Below, one piece after another: positions 36,501 through 43,379 of a stretch of DNA of 64,000 nucleotides. This stretch comes from Allobosea thiooxidans. GTDB lineage: Bacteria; Pseudomonadota; Alphaproteobacteria; Rhizobiales; Beijerinckiaceae. The position numbers and the translations under genes are program-made. Position 1 is the first letter of the stretch. Each line of letters starts with the position of its first letter. The stretch covers positions 62,001 through 126,000 of the forward strand of contig NZ_FUYX01000007.1 of NCBI RefSeq assembly GCF_900168195.1. The letters are read 5' to 3'. The notes beneath the pieces were generated by a model that was not told the DNA's origin, ran no database searches, and saw only the letters and a list, made by a program, of their open reading frames with translations.

Positions 36501-36548
36501 GGCAAGGTCTACACCATGCTGGCCCATGCCAGCGGGCGCTTCGAGTAA
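30573..36548 (+). CDS. Giant GPR/RgsE-like polar-growth protein with 54 hendecad-pair repeats
   Basis: This protein has 1991 residues. The N-terminal 105 residues are Pro/Ala-rich and probably cytoplasmic. Two membrane segments follow (about 109-129 and 150-171). A helical entry region leads into 54 consecutive 22-residue repeats (287-1474) with no insertion or deletion. Each repeat is two 11-residue units with hydrophobic positions 2, 9, 13 and 20 and small residues at 6 and 17. More coiled coil runs to about 1775, then a Pro/Ala/Gln-rich linker to about 1878, then a conserved-looking C-terminal domain (about 1880-1991, IARMIDHDAAVELWDRYKRGE). Size, membrane anchor and apolipoprotein-like repeats match GROWTH POLE RING protein of Agrobacterium and RgsE of Sinorhizobium, which form a ring at the growing pole. 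The assignment rests on architecture. Confidence 0.8.
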   Translation: MNRPKKLQDPTEAAMSAIEEALRLDQPKGETETPVEAEPRLPATSENDLRLELPRVEPAAAAPAQAASSQPTQPRASIQPDTSRVANDDRRDSSSLVQAFSVRPARKPYWFAALASLAWLGGAAFVLLGRFGSFSNGLPEPIANFGIGEWTLLVLSIGAPVVFFFVLAALYRRTQEMRLISRAMTEVALRLAEPEVAGADSVLSLSQTIRREVAAMGDGIERAVARAGELETIVRGEISTLERAYADNEIRLRSLIDELVTQREAVVGNAERVKLAISGAHDGLAKDLDSASRAIAEAVAQAGDRVTGSLGAKGDQITQALGRAGERMVEEISGRGHDLVERLQITSGEVSERLAGASDNLSTMLDGRAKEIAGSLERTGAALTDGLTSSAQGVTRAISETGMQVAETLTSRVETVNETLKATGETLAKDISARGSEAAERFETSSRNMVSLIESQSEALQKRLAESGEALRSALSDEGESVTTRLAEVGRGVNSLLNRQNEAIATRLTEVGESVHALIGTHGDTLVGRLNDTARTVDDVLRERSEAIILRVNDASQTLSETVEKHGDTLTSRITDVAGQVHGLFTEQGGKLVDRLSETGETVHTLLDQQAEKLVGRVSSAGQELTVLVGEQSDTVVTRVATAGADVAKLLSERSEALVASVSGAVNTVETRLRDESDLLVNRLTQAGQEVSNVVGNESQRLISGLSETGMRVSALLEEQAGAMTVKVSQAGLEIKDLLGSESQALASRVADVGRSVHGILAERSNALISRLAETGESIDQKLEERGMALASRITDSVGAAQSALEQQQTGFLASIGETSDKVGVLLGEQRETMVRDLVSAGREVHTLLGEQSEELARRMTEATHTLTETINVDGRHVADRVVEATQGLRDTFTVHAEEARGLLAGTGREIVLALTQQGGRVNEALSANAESMLRSVEGRAQALTEALALRHDALTRLFDERGREIETALGSRMATLATLFDTQGREIDVALGDRLAALSTLFDTQGRDVEAALGARLAAFEDLIVHQGGALTAKISGDARELSDALHSGIAQVEKLISEDGVSLADKVGTRALEAAELLANRTREAADAMESQIKLFEDRSGAKSAEIAGALDSLIARIDGSLGSRATALNEALVERTVDIARVLAEGGREVTKALAAKADEIGEVVTSKSESLTRTLSDKADTINATLGGRALQIADTLDQSVARFEERVVNRLDTVSHTLDSRGDEIAATLQSRSEAIAAALAERAQELRALFDNQGNGMVSALAGQSEAIAAALTERAEQLRTLFDDRGLGIVAALGRRGDAITGALDQRAEQLRTIFEDQGTGVVTALERQGTAIANTLEERSDALRAAFEARGQSLVEVLGHQGETLTQSLDQRVEALRAVFDAKGNGAVEALSQRGEALAAEFATVGETVVRSLESRGNAIVAGLRDRGAAIASAVEASSNALRETLEAGSKQSLDALLGTNEQLREELGGMLGRLGEANKLMQQIVNGANKNLAAVENGLSNRVGELQNVIGTVMAEAGNASQQVTSQIAELKSFSEGTLRETTALIAQLDDRGSSLNEATQASSAALNAVAGRLEQIEARVGKALAERRDALEQLHSLIASRTDDVETITRSFASLIDESLGSAEARARQIGAVLSDSAESTTSAIAQQFESIRSATGKERERTAEALRAAYSQVSDEIGGELAKVTERFQKAAQDMRGITGDIQRELEATRAELKRGVLELPQEAQESTSAMRRVVAEQIKALNDLSEIVTRAGRRGDVSLPIEAIASRRGSAGATATAPAPQPAPVMAPKPAAAEEPLLRPSLDATAEASRGAAAPAPSRPAPAQEAPRRQPEAPSQQQPAKAGWLSDLLSRASRDDKPEPSKPTTHSIEKLDSLSVDIARMIDHDAAVELWDRYKRGERNVFTRRLYTLQGQQTFDEIRRKYRRDSEFKETVDRYIDEFERLLGEAAKDDRDSMVAKTYLTSETGKVYTMLAHASGRFE
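31431..34994 (+). repeat. 66-bp coding periodicity (54 units) inside the giant gene
   Basis: Within the reading frame, blocks such as RLSETGETVHTLLDQQAEKLVG split at residue 22 recur at exact 66-bp steps from 31431 to 34994. I checked the register against the nucleotides at 31431, 32091, 33411, 34269 and 34929. The units are diverged in DNA, so this is conserved protein geometry and not a recent tandem expansion. Confidence 0.9.
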
Positions 36549-36577
36549 GCGCCCGCCCTCGACAGGACCGGAATGAG

Positions 36578-36610
36578 AAAGGCCGCCCTCACGGGCGGCC
36601 TTTTACTTTT
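36578..36610. terminator. Bidirectional intrinsic terminator
   Basis: An 8-bp perfect GC stem (GGCCGCCC/GGGCGGCC) with a TCAC loop is followed by TTTTACTTTT on the plus strand and preceded by AAA, giving TTT on the minus strand. It lies 32 bp after the giant gene and 40 bp after the convergent ATPase gene and can serve both. It is the clearest Rho-independent terminator in the window. Confidence 0.93.
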
Positions 36611-36640
36611 CAGGTTGCCGTGGAGAGGTGGAACGCTCTC

Positions 36641-37354
36641 CTAAGCCGCCGCCCGGAAGCGCGCCTCGCCCCGGTTCACAAAGCAGGTCTTGTCGAAGAG
36701 GGAGAGGTCGAGCGGATTGGGCAGCCTCACATCCGCGATCTCTGGGAACGGCCTGCCCGAGCCCTCATAGGCGCGATCGATCTGCGAGATGAAGACGAGG
36801 ATCAGGCCCCTCTCCTGTGCGAAAGCCTTCAGCATCCTCACCTGAAGCGCCAGTTCCGGCGTCTCGCGGCGCTGGTCGAGCAGTTGCAGATAGTCGATGA
36901 CTGCCATCGTGCCGCGCGGCGCGTCTGCGAGCCTCGCGGCGATATAGTCGGCGCTGATGGCGTCAGAGCAGTCGCAATCGAACAAGCCGACGAAATCGCG
37001 CGGCTCGATCCTGATCGCCCGCAAACGGGACAGCACGTCCGACGGCGTGTATTCAAGCGTCAGGAACACGCCCCGGCACCCGGACCGCATGGCTTCGGCG
37101 AGAAGAGCCAGGCTCGCCAGCGTCTTGCCCTGCCCCGGCCGCCCAGCCAACAGAACGAGATCGCCCGGCTCCAGCAGAGGCCATAGGGCACGGACAGATG
37201 TCATCCCGGGTTGCTTCGCCGCAAGCAGGCTCCAGCTGCGGTAGCCCTCCTCGACCGCGATGCGGTCGAGCGCGGCATGGAGCGGGATATGCTCAGCCCT
37301 GCTCAGCAGCCTCGCCCTGCGCTTCAACTGATGGATCGGAGCCGACAAATTCAT
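36641..37354 (-). CDS. Small DnaB/RecA-fold ATPase (helicase-like)
   Basis: This 237-residue protein has AGGAGG eight bases before its ATG. Residues 1-45 (LKRRARLLSRAEHIPLHAALDR, shown here in part, up to EEGYRSW) resemble a short N-terminal helical motif that I recall from small alphaproteobacterial proteins. The rest is a RecA-like core with Walker A GRPGQGKT (71-78), a Walker-B-like stretch AVIDYLQLLDQ, and the sensor-like LILVFISQIDR. It lacks the primase-binding N-terminal domain of replicative DnaB (about 450 residues). It may be a phage-derived or regulatory ATPase related to DnaB or KaiC. The function is not known. Confidence 0.75.
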   Translation of the reverse strand: MNLSAPIHQLKRRARLLSRAEHIPLHAALDRIAVEEGYRSWSLLAAKQPGMTSVRALWPLLEPGDLVLLAGRPGQGKTLASLALLAEAMRSGCRGVFLTLEYTPSDVLSRLRAIRIEPRDFVGLFDCDCSDAISADYIAARLADAPRGTMAVIDYLQLLDQRRETPELALQVRMLKAFAQERGLILVFISQIDRAYEGSGRPFPEIADVRLPNPLDLSLFDKTCFVNRGEARFRAAA

Positions 37355-37570
37355 GACATGAACCTCCTATCGCGAGCAGCTGACGCAGTCCCTCCTCATG
37401 CGTAATGCCCGGACAGTCGGTCGGATCGTCGGAAATGCCCTGCATGATGTGCTGCCCCGGCTGGAGGGGGGAGGCTCGGGCCGAGCCGGAATCGCAGCCT
37501 AGCGCAGCCAATTCCGGAAGGAAATCGGTAGCGCCTGTCCTGAGATGCCATGGGTGCCGCGGCTAGGTGC

Positions 37571-38176
37571 TCAGCGCGCCCAGCGCACGATCTCGATCAG
37601 CACCTGCGAGAGCGCGCGGTCGAGCGCCTGCGTCGCGCCCGGCGCGTCGACGGCGCCGGCCGGTACCCGTGCCGAGAACAGCCGCGCCCGCTGGATCTGC
37701 CCGGTGCGGTCGCCGACGATCCTGGCCGTGATCTCGACCACCGCCGTCCCGCTCGCGGCGTCGATGTTGAAGCTGCGGATGTTGGTGTTGAGCTGGACAT
37801 CGGGCGTGATGCGCTGGCCCGGCGCCGAGACGGAGCCGATCCGGCTGGCATTCTCGAAGGTCTGGATCAGGCGCGCCTGGACGAGCGCGGGGATCCGGTC
37901 CGCCCATTGCGCACCGCCGAGGAAGGACAGCGCCCCGCTCGAATCCTTCACGATGACGCGGTCGGAATCGAGCGCCTGAACCGCCGTCGGCTCGGCCACG
38001 ATCATGACCGCGCGCGAGCCCCCCACCTTGCCGAAGCCGCTCGGTGCCGACAGGTCGAAGGTCGTCGGCGTCGCGCCGCCGCCGCAGCCGGCCAGCGCCG
38101 CCGCGAGGGCCAGCGCCAGAACCGGAAGGCCGCGGCGGGCGGCGATGGCCGGCGGGAACGATGCCTCGGTCGTCAT
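37571..38176 (-). CDS. ABC-transport auxiliary lipoprotein (PqiC/DUF330-like)
   Basis: This 201-residue lipoprotein has a signal ending ALAGC (Cys31). The mature part has the ABC-type transport auxiliary fold: YDLSAP-like start (FDLSAPSGF), VMIVAEPTAVQALDSDR, and an end motif ALDRALSQVLIEIVRW. In Pqi and related MCE systems this lipoprotein sits on the inner face of the outer membrane and receives or passes lipid from the MCE tunnel. It is the last gene of the mlaE-mlaF-mlaD run, starting 3 bp after mlaD. Its presence, rather than MlaC, makes this a Pqi/Mla hybrid. Confidence 0.85.
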   Translation of the reverse strand: MTTEASFPPAIAARRGLPVLALALAAALAGCGGGATPTTFDLSAPSGFGKVGGSRAVMIVAEPTAVQALDSDRVIVKDSSGALSFLGGAQWADRIPALVQARLIQTFENASRIGSVSAPGQRITPDVQLNTNIRSFNIDAASGTAVVEITARIVGDRTGQIQRARLFSARVPAGAVDAPGATQALDRALSQVLIEIVRWAR

Positions 38177-38179
38177 GGG

Positions 38180-39322
38180 CTAGCGGGATCCATTGTATTG
38201 CGGGAGCGGCGGCTTGCCGCCGAAGATGAATTGCTGCGGGTTGCGTTCGAAATTCCGCAGCGTGCGGTTCAGTTCCGTCAGGGTGCGCTTGCCGTCGGAG
38301 ACCAGCGACTCGACATCCCGCAGCCCCGGTCCGGTGAAGCGGGTGATGCCGGTCGTGATCTCGGCCGTGCGCTTGTCGAGATTGTCGGCGAGCGTACGGA
38401 TCGACTTTGCGGCGTCCGCTACCTCCTGGAAGGCACTGCGGCCATCGGGGCCCGATCCGGACTCGAGGAAGCCCTTCGCCGCCTTCAGCACGCTCTCGAC
38501 CTGATCCGCCGCCTTGTCGAGCTTGGCCGAGATCGAGGCGGCATCCTTGACCACCTTCGCGACGTCGGCGCTGGAACCGCCGAGCGCGCCGGTGAACTTG
38601 TCGACGTTCTCGACGATGCTGTTGATCTTCTGCCGGTCGACCGAGCGCACCACCGCCGTCAGCTCCTCACTGAGCGACTGCAGCTTCTGCGAGAGCGGCT
38701 GGATCGTGTCGGCGATGTTGCTGAAGCCCGCCATCAGCTTGTCGATGCCATCGGCGTTGTTGCCGAGCGCCTGGGAGAACTTCTCGACATTGCGGACGGT
38801 ATTGTTGATCGGTTCGCGGTTCTGCTTGATCAGCCCATCGAGCGAGGTGAGCATCGTATCGGCCTTCTGCGCGACATTGCGCACGGTCTCGATGATGTCC
38901 TGCAGCTCGGAGCGTTCGGCGATGATCGTCGGCATCGGCTCGCCCGGCTTCGCCTTGAGCACGGGCGCATCCGGCGCGCCGCCGATCAGCTGCAGGGCGA
39001 CGACGCCGGCGAGGCCCTGCGCCTCGATCCGGGCGCGGGTGTCGTCCCGCAGCGGCGTCGTGTTGGCGACCTGGATGACGGCATAGATCCGCCGCGGATC
39101 GTCGGGCTGCAGCTCGATCGTGGTCACCTCACCGACGCGCAGACCGTTGAACAGCACGCTCGAGCCGCGGCCGAGGCCGGTCACGGAGCCGGTGAAGATC
39201 ACGCGCACATTCTCCTTGCGCCCGGCGCCGCCGCTGTTGAACCAGTAGACGAAGCCGAACGCCGCCGCGAGGACCGCGAGGGTAAAGAGGCCGACAAGTG
39301 CGTAGTTGGCGCGCGATTCCAT
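38180..39322 (-). CDS. mlaD: MlaD-type MCE-domain protein
   Basis: This 380-residue protein has an N-terminal membrane anchor (about 8-28, LVGLFTLAVLAAAFGFVYW) and one MCE domain (about 40-115, with VLFNGLRVGEVTTIEL). A long helical C-terminal part (about 130-345) is rich in heptad-like hydrophobic positions. E. coli MlaD has only 183 residues, so the tail is probably a periplasmic needle as in longer MCE proteins. A hexamer of such proteins forms a hydrophobic tunnel for phospholipids. It sits 3 bp after mlaF. Confidence 0.92.
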   Translation of the reverse strand: MESRANYALVGLFTLAVLAAAFGFVYWFNSGGAGRKENVRVIFTGSVTGLGRGSSVLFNGLRVGEVTTIELQPDDPRRIYAVIQVANTTPLRDDTRARIEAQGLAGVVALQLIGGAPDAPVLKAKPGEPMPTIIAERSELQDIIETVRNVAQKADTMLTSLDGLIKQNREPINNTVRNVEKFSQALGNNADGIDKLMAGFSNIADTIQPLSQKLQSLSEELTAVVRSVDRQKINSIVENVDKFTGALGGSSADVAKVVKDAASISAKLDKAADQVESVLKAAKGFLESGSGPDGRSAFQEVADAAKSIRTLADNLDKRTAEITTGITRFTGPGLRDVESLVSDGKRTLTELNRTLRNFERNPQQFIFGGKPPLPQYNGSR

Positions 39323-39325
39323 GGT

Positions 39326-40180
39326 CTAGGTGTCTGATCCTCGTTCCCCGGCTGGCAGCCGGGCCATGGCGCGCTCGCCGCCGAAATAGGCCTTCAGCCA
39401 GGGGTGGTCGGACGCCAGCATCGTCGCCAGCGGCCCGACCGCGATCACCTTCTTGTCGGCCAGGGCGGCGATTCGGTCGCATGCATGATACAGGCTGTCG
39501 AGATCGTGGGTCACCATGAAGACGGTGAGCCCCAGCGTCTGCTTCAGCGTGAGGATGAGGTCGTCGAACTCGGCGGCGCCGATCGGATCGAGCCCCGAGG
39601 TCGGCTCGTCGAGGAAGACGATCTCCGGATCGAGCGCAAGCGCCCGCGCCAGCGCCGCGCGCTTGATCATGCCGCCGGAGAGCTCGGAGGGCACCTTGTC
39701 GGCCGCGTCGAGCGGCAGGCCGACGAGGTCGAGCTTCACCAGCGCCAGCTCGTCGAGCAGGTCCGGCGGGAGCTTGAGATACTCCCGCATCGGCACCTGG
39801 ATGTTCTGCTTCACCGTCAGCGCCGAGAACAGCGCGCCCTGCTGGAACATCACGCCGAAGCGGCGCTCGAGCACGCGGCGCTGCTGCGGCCCCAGCGTGT
39901 CGACATCCTCGCCGAAGACCTCGATCGTGCCCCGCGCCTTCTGCACCAGCCCGAGGATGGTGCGGGTCAGCACGGATTTGCCCTGCCCCGAGCCGCCGAC
40001 GAAGCCGAGAATCTCGCCGCGCATCACGTCGAGGTTCAGCCCCTCCATGATGACCTTCTCGCCGAAGGCGACCTTGAGGTCGCGCACCCGGATCACGGCG
40101 TCGGCTTCGCCTGCCTGTCCAGCCGCGGCCGGAGCGGCGCGTGCGCCATCGGGAAGGGCTCGATCGGGCACAGCCATCAT
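39326..40180 (-). CDS. mlaF: MlaF-type lipid ABC transporter ATPase
   Basis: This 284-residue ATPase has Walker A GGSGQGKS, signature LSGGMIKRAALARAL and Walker B IVFLDEPTSGLDP, followed by the H-loop VTHDLDS. It drives the MlaE permease. Its ATG overlaps the mlaE stop codon (TGATG), so the two are translationally coupled. An alternative start one codon later makes little difference. The N-terminal 25 residues before the ATPase fold are Ala-rich and probably disordered. Confidence 0.94.
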   Translation of the reverse strand: MMAVPDRALPDGARAAPAAAGQAGEADAVIRVRDLKVAFGEKVIMEGLNLDVMRGEILGFVGGSGQGKSVLTRTILGLVQKARGTIEVFGEDVDTLGPQQRRVLERRFGVMFQQGALFSALTVKQNIQVPMREYLKLPPDLLDELALVKLDLVGLPLDAADKVPSELSGGMIKRAALARALALDPEIVFLDEPTSGLDPIGAAEFDDLILTLKQTLGLTVFMVTHDLDSLYHACDRIAALADKKVIAVGPLATMLASDHPWLKAYFGGERAMARLPAGERGSDT

Positions 40181-41325
40181 CAGAACTCGATCGACGCAAA
40201 GAACATGGCGAAGAGCCCGTCGACGACGATGACCATGAAGATCGCCTTCACCACGGAGGCCGTCACCTGGCGGCCGAGCGATTCCGCCGAACCCTGCACC
40301 GCCAGCCCTTCGATCGAAGCGATCAGGCCGATGACGAAGGCCATGAAGGGTGCCTTGATCAGGCCGACGGCAAAGTGCTTCCAGGTGATCACCGACTGCA
40401 GCCGGGCGAGGAAGGTGTCGACGCCGATGCCGCCATAGAGCCAGGCGACCAGCCCCGCGCCGACCAGCCCCGCCATCGCCGAGATGAAGGTCAGGATCGG
40501 CAGCGAGATGATCAGCGCCAGGATGCGCGGCACCACGAGCACTTCGATCGGATCGAGCCCCATCACCCGCAGGGCGTCGATCTCCTCGCGCATCTTCATC
40601 GAGCCGATCTCGGCGGTGAAGGCCGAGCCGGAGCGGCCGGCGATCATGATCGAGGTCAGCAGCACGGCGAGCTCGCGCAGGATCAGGATGCCGGTCAGGT
40701 TGACGACGAAGGCCGCCGCACCGAACTGCTGCAGCTGGAAGATGCCCTGCTGGGCGACGATGCAGCCGACCAGGAACGAGATCAGCATGATGATCGGCGC
40801 GCCGTTGAAGGCGATCAGCTCGATCTGGTTGACCAACGATGGGCCCCGGAACTTGCGCGGCCCGAGCATGACGCTGGCCGAGCCGACGATGACCTCGCCG
40901 AGGAACATCGCCCCGCCGACCATGTCGCGCCCGAAGCCGACGACAGCCTTGCCGATATCGACCAGGACGTCGACGAGGCGAAAATGCGCGTGCCCTGCCG
41001 CGGCATCCTCGTCATGCACCCTCACCTCGCCGAGCAGGATGGCGTGCTCCGGCTTGTCGCTGACGATCTCGATCGCGACGCCGCTGCGCTCCTGGCGCGC
41101 CTTCAGGCGGTTGAGGACATAGGCGCCCAGCGTGTCGAGGCGGCTGACATTCGACAGGTCGAGGCGCGCGCCCGAAGCCGACTTCAGGCGCGCGACGATC
41201 TCGTCGACGAGCGTCGCAATGCGCGGCGCCCGGTCGGCGCTCCAGGAGCCGGCCAGCGTCACCGAGAGCCTTCCGGCATCATCGCGAAGGATCGCCTGCG
41301 GTTCGGCCGTATCGACACGCGCCAT
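40180..41325 (-). CDS. mlaE: STAS-MlaE fusion permease
   Basis: This 381-residue protein starts at the ATG at 41325. Residues 1-115 form a STAS domain (LDLSNVSRLDTLGAYVLNRL), the counterpart of separate MlaB in E. coli. Residues 130-381 form the MlaE permease with five to six membrane segments and the family signature (RSGSAFTAEIGSMKMREEID split after 20). The fusion replaces the MlaB subunit that regulates the E. coli complex. It is the first gene of the operon mlaE-mlaF-mlaD-lipoprotein, which moves phospholipids between the inner membrane and the outer envelope. Confidence 0.93.
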   Translation of the reverse strand: MARVDTAEPQAILRDDAGRLSVTLAGSWSADRAPRIATLVDEIVARLKSASGARLDLSNVSRLDTLGAYVLNRLKARQERSGVAIEIVSDKPEHAILLGEVRVHDEDAAAGHAHFRLVDVLVDIGKAVVGFGRDMVGGAMFLGEVIVGSASVMLGPRKFRGPSLVNQIELIAFNGAPIIMLISFLVGCIVAQQGIFQLQQFGAAAFVVNLTGILILRELAVLLTSIMIAGRSGSAFTAEIGSMKMREEIDALRVMGLDPIEVLVVPRILALIISLPILTFISAMAGLVGAGLVAWLYGGIGVDTFLARLQSVITWKHFAVGLIKAPFMAFVIGLIASIEGLAVQGSAESLGRQVTASVVKAIFMVIVVDGLFAMFFASIEF

Positions 41326-41593
41326 GTCGCTGTGATGTCCCCTGCCCGGCCGAAAACAGCCCCATGGCTGCGCGGCACCGGCCTGTCGCACTGAAAACTG
41401 CCCCCGATTCCCTGTATTGCCGCGACGGGCCGGCTTGGCAAGCGCGGGCTCCGGCGCCTGCCGCCGCAGCCGGAATGCCGCCGCGGATCATGCGTTCGGC
41501 CGGCCAAGGCAGCAATTCCTTAATCAATCGTGGAGCAGGCTCGAAATGGAACGTCACGACCGCCGGTGATTCGGGCGGTCCATCGAAGGCAGA

Positions 41594-42454
41594 ATGGTCA
41601 TGGGCGATGCGCGCTCGCTGACACCGCTGAGCCAGGCCGATTACGAGGCGATCGAGGCCGCCGTGATGGAGACGGCACGCGGCCGCTGGTTCATGGCCGA
41701 ATACGCCAAGCGCAACCGCCAGGCCGACACGCTGCAGTTGCTCGGCGCCATCCAGCGGATCGAGCGCGTCGTCGGGCTCGGCGTGCAGGAGACCAGCCGC
41801 GAGGCCAGCCTGATCGAAGCGGCAGCCCTGATCAGCGACCTGCGCGTCGATCTCGAGCGTGTCAGCGGCAAGGCGGAGGCCCGCTCCTCGGGCCTGGCCT
41901 GCGCGATCGAAAAGGCTGCCGGCACCGCGCTCGCGGCGACCGAAAGCATCCAGGAAGCCGCCTGGAGCCTGCGCGAGGCGGGAGCCGCCGAAGAACTCTG
42001 CGACAGGCTGGACCGGAACGCGGCCGAGATCTCGGGCGCCGTCGGCGTGGTCGACGGGATGGTCCAGCGGATCAACAAGATCGCCGATACAATCGCTATG
42101 CTCGATTCGAGCCTGCGCGCCTTCGGCGAAGTCGCGCGCGAGCCGGGACCGGGCTTCGAGACCATGGTGGCGATGGCCGAGGGCAGCCCATCGCGCCTGC
42201 CAATGGCGGTGCGCCGCCATGGCGACGATCATGAGCTTGCGTCGCAGGAGCCGGACGCGCCGCATCCGATCGACGACCGGGCGGTGCCGGAAGCACGGCT
42301 TGCGACGGTCCATCTGCTCGACGACGACATCGTCTTCAGTGATCCCGCCGCCATTGCGGCGCAGCCGGCACGGGCCGTCGCCGGCAGCTCGGAGGTCGGG
42401 CTGCGCGAGATCGACGCGATGCCGGTCGAACGCAAGCTGGCCTATTTCGTCTGA
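41594..42454 (+). CDS. Conserved helical protein of unknown function
   Basis: This 286-residue protein starts at ATG 41594 or at a second ATG two codons later. Residues 15-60 carry a striking conserved-looking block (ARGRWFMAEYAKRNRQADT) that I recall from several alphaproteobacterial hypothetical proteins. The middle (60-190) is helical with heptad character and resembles signalling or CheZ-like helical bundles. The end (190-286) is acidic and probably disordered, ending ERKLAYFV. A hairpin (GACCGCC/GGCGGTC, 41558-41580) lies just before the start. It is divergent from the mla operon. I do not assign a function. Confidence 0.7.
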   Translation: MVMGDARSLTPLSQADYEAIEAAVMETARGRWFMAEYAKRNRQADTLQLLGAIQRIERVVGLGVQETSREASLIEAAALISDLRVDLERVSGKAEARSSGLACAIEKAAGTALAATESIQEAAWSLREAGAAEELCDRLDRNAAEISGAVGVVDGMVQRINKIADTIAMLDSSLRAFGEVAREPGPGFETMVAMAEGSPSRLPMAVRRHGDDHELASQEPDAPHPIDDRAVPEARLATVHLLDDDIVFSDPAAIAAQPARAVAGSSEVGLREIDAMPVERKLAYFV

Positions 42455-42485
42455 AGCCGACTTCGGCTGAGCCCTGGGCCAGGGC
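42455..42485. terminator. Twin hairpins at a convergent junction
   Basis: Two short stems follow the helical-protein stop: AGCCGA-CT-TCGGCT (42455-42468) and GCCCTG-GGC-CAGGGC (42471-42485). They sit in the 49 bp before the convergent permease gene and likely terminate transcription. There is no long T-run. Confidence 0.6.
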
Positions 42486-42503
42486 GCGCAGCCGCCCTGC
42501 CGT

Positions 42504-43379
42504 TCAGTTCTCGCGCCGGATCGCGCTTTCGTGCCAGCGCCGCAGCAGCAGATGCGAGATCAGGCTCGTCGCCAGGAAGATGGCGACGCCGGAGAGCGAG
42601 ATCATGACCAGCGCGGCGAAGACGCGCGGGATCTTCAGCTGGTAGCCCGCCTCGAGGATGCGATAGGCGAGGCCCGAAGCGCTGCCGCCCGTCCCCGCGA
42701 CGAATTCCGCCACGACCGCTCCGATCAGCGCCAGCCCGCCGGAGATCTTCAGGCCCGCCAGGAAATAGGGCAATGCCGCCGGCAGTTTGAGATAGCGCAA
42801 CGTCTGCCAGCGCGAGGCGCCGTAGAGTTCGAACAGGTTGACGAGGTTGTGGTCGGCCGAGTTCAGGCCGAGGATCGTGTTGGACAAGATCGGGAAGAAG
42901 GCGACGATCCAGGCGCAGATCAGCAGAGACAGATCGATGTCGTCAGCCCAGATGATGATCAGCGGCGCGATAGCGACGACCGGCGTGACCTGGAGGATGA
43001 CCGCATAGGGCAGGAGCGCCATCTCCAGCCATTTCGACTGGCTGAAGAGCACGGCGAGCGTGACGCCGACGACGACCGCGGCCGCGAGCGCCATGAAGGT
43101 GATCTTGAGCGTGACCCAGAGCGAGCCGGAGAGCGTGCCCCAATCCGCGACCAGCGTCTGCGCGACCAGGAGCGGGCCCGGCAGGACATAGGAGGGAACC
43201 TCGTTCCAGCGGACGGCGAATTCCCAGAGCGCCAGCACGAGCACGCCGATGACGACCGGCGCGATGATCCGCGGCCAGGCGCTGACGGGCAGGCCGAGAA
43301 TCCGGGCTTCCGCCAGCGCGAGAGGCAACGCCTGGGCGTCGGTCCCGTCCGATGCCAGCGTTTCGACGGGAGCACTCAT
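42504..43379 (-). CDS. NitT/TauT-type ABC permease
   Basis: This 291-residue membrane protein starts at the ATG at 43379, overlapping the ATPase stop by 4 bp (ATGA). About six membrane segments and the coupling motif (EAR-type loop around LYGASRWQTLRYLKLPAALPY, shown here as one 21-residue region with key residues G, A, L and P) mark it as an SsuC/TauC/ThiX relative. It forms a homodimeric channel with the ATPase encoded upstream and the binding protein encoded first in the operon. Confidence 0.9.
   Translation of the reverse strand: MSAPVETLASDGTDAQALPLALAEARILGLPVSAWPRIIAPVVIGVLVLALWEFAVRWNEVPSYVLPGPLLVAQTLVADWGTLSGSLWVTLKITFMALAAAVVVGVTLAVLFSQSKWLEMALLPYAVILQVTPVVAIAPLIIIWADDIDLSLLICAWIVAFFPILSNTILGLNSADHNLVNLFELYGASRWQTLRYLKLPAALPYFLAGLKISGGLALIGAVVAEFVAGTGGSASGLAYRILEAGYQLKIPRVFAALVMISLSGVAIFLATSLISHLLLRRWHESAIRREN

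Noticed and set aside
30849-36527. An open frame of 1892 codons on the minus strand opposite the giant gene
   Set aside because: It is an artefact of high GC and the regular 22-codon pattern of the plus-strand gene, which keeps the opposite frame free of stops. Its protein is low-complexity and has no start signal or domain.
37293-37511. A 72-codon minus-strand frame overlapping the start of the DnaB-like gene
   Set aside because: Its third codon positions are far less GC-rich than in real neighbours, there is no good ribosome-binding site, and it contains the ribosome-binding site of the real gene.
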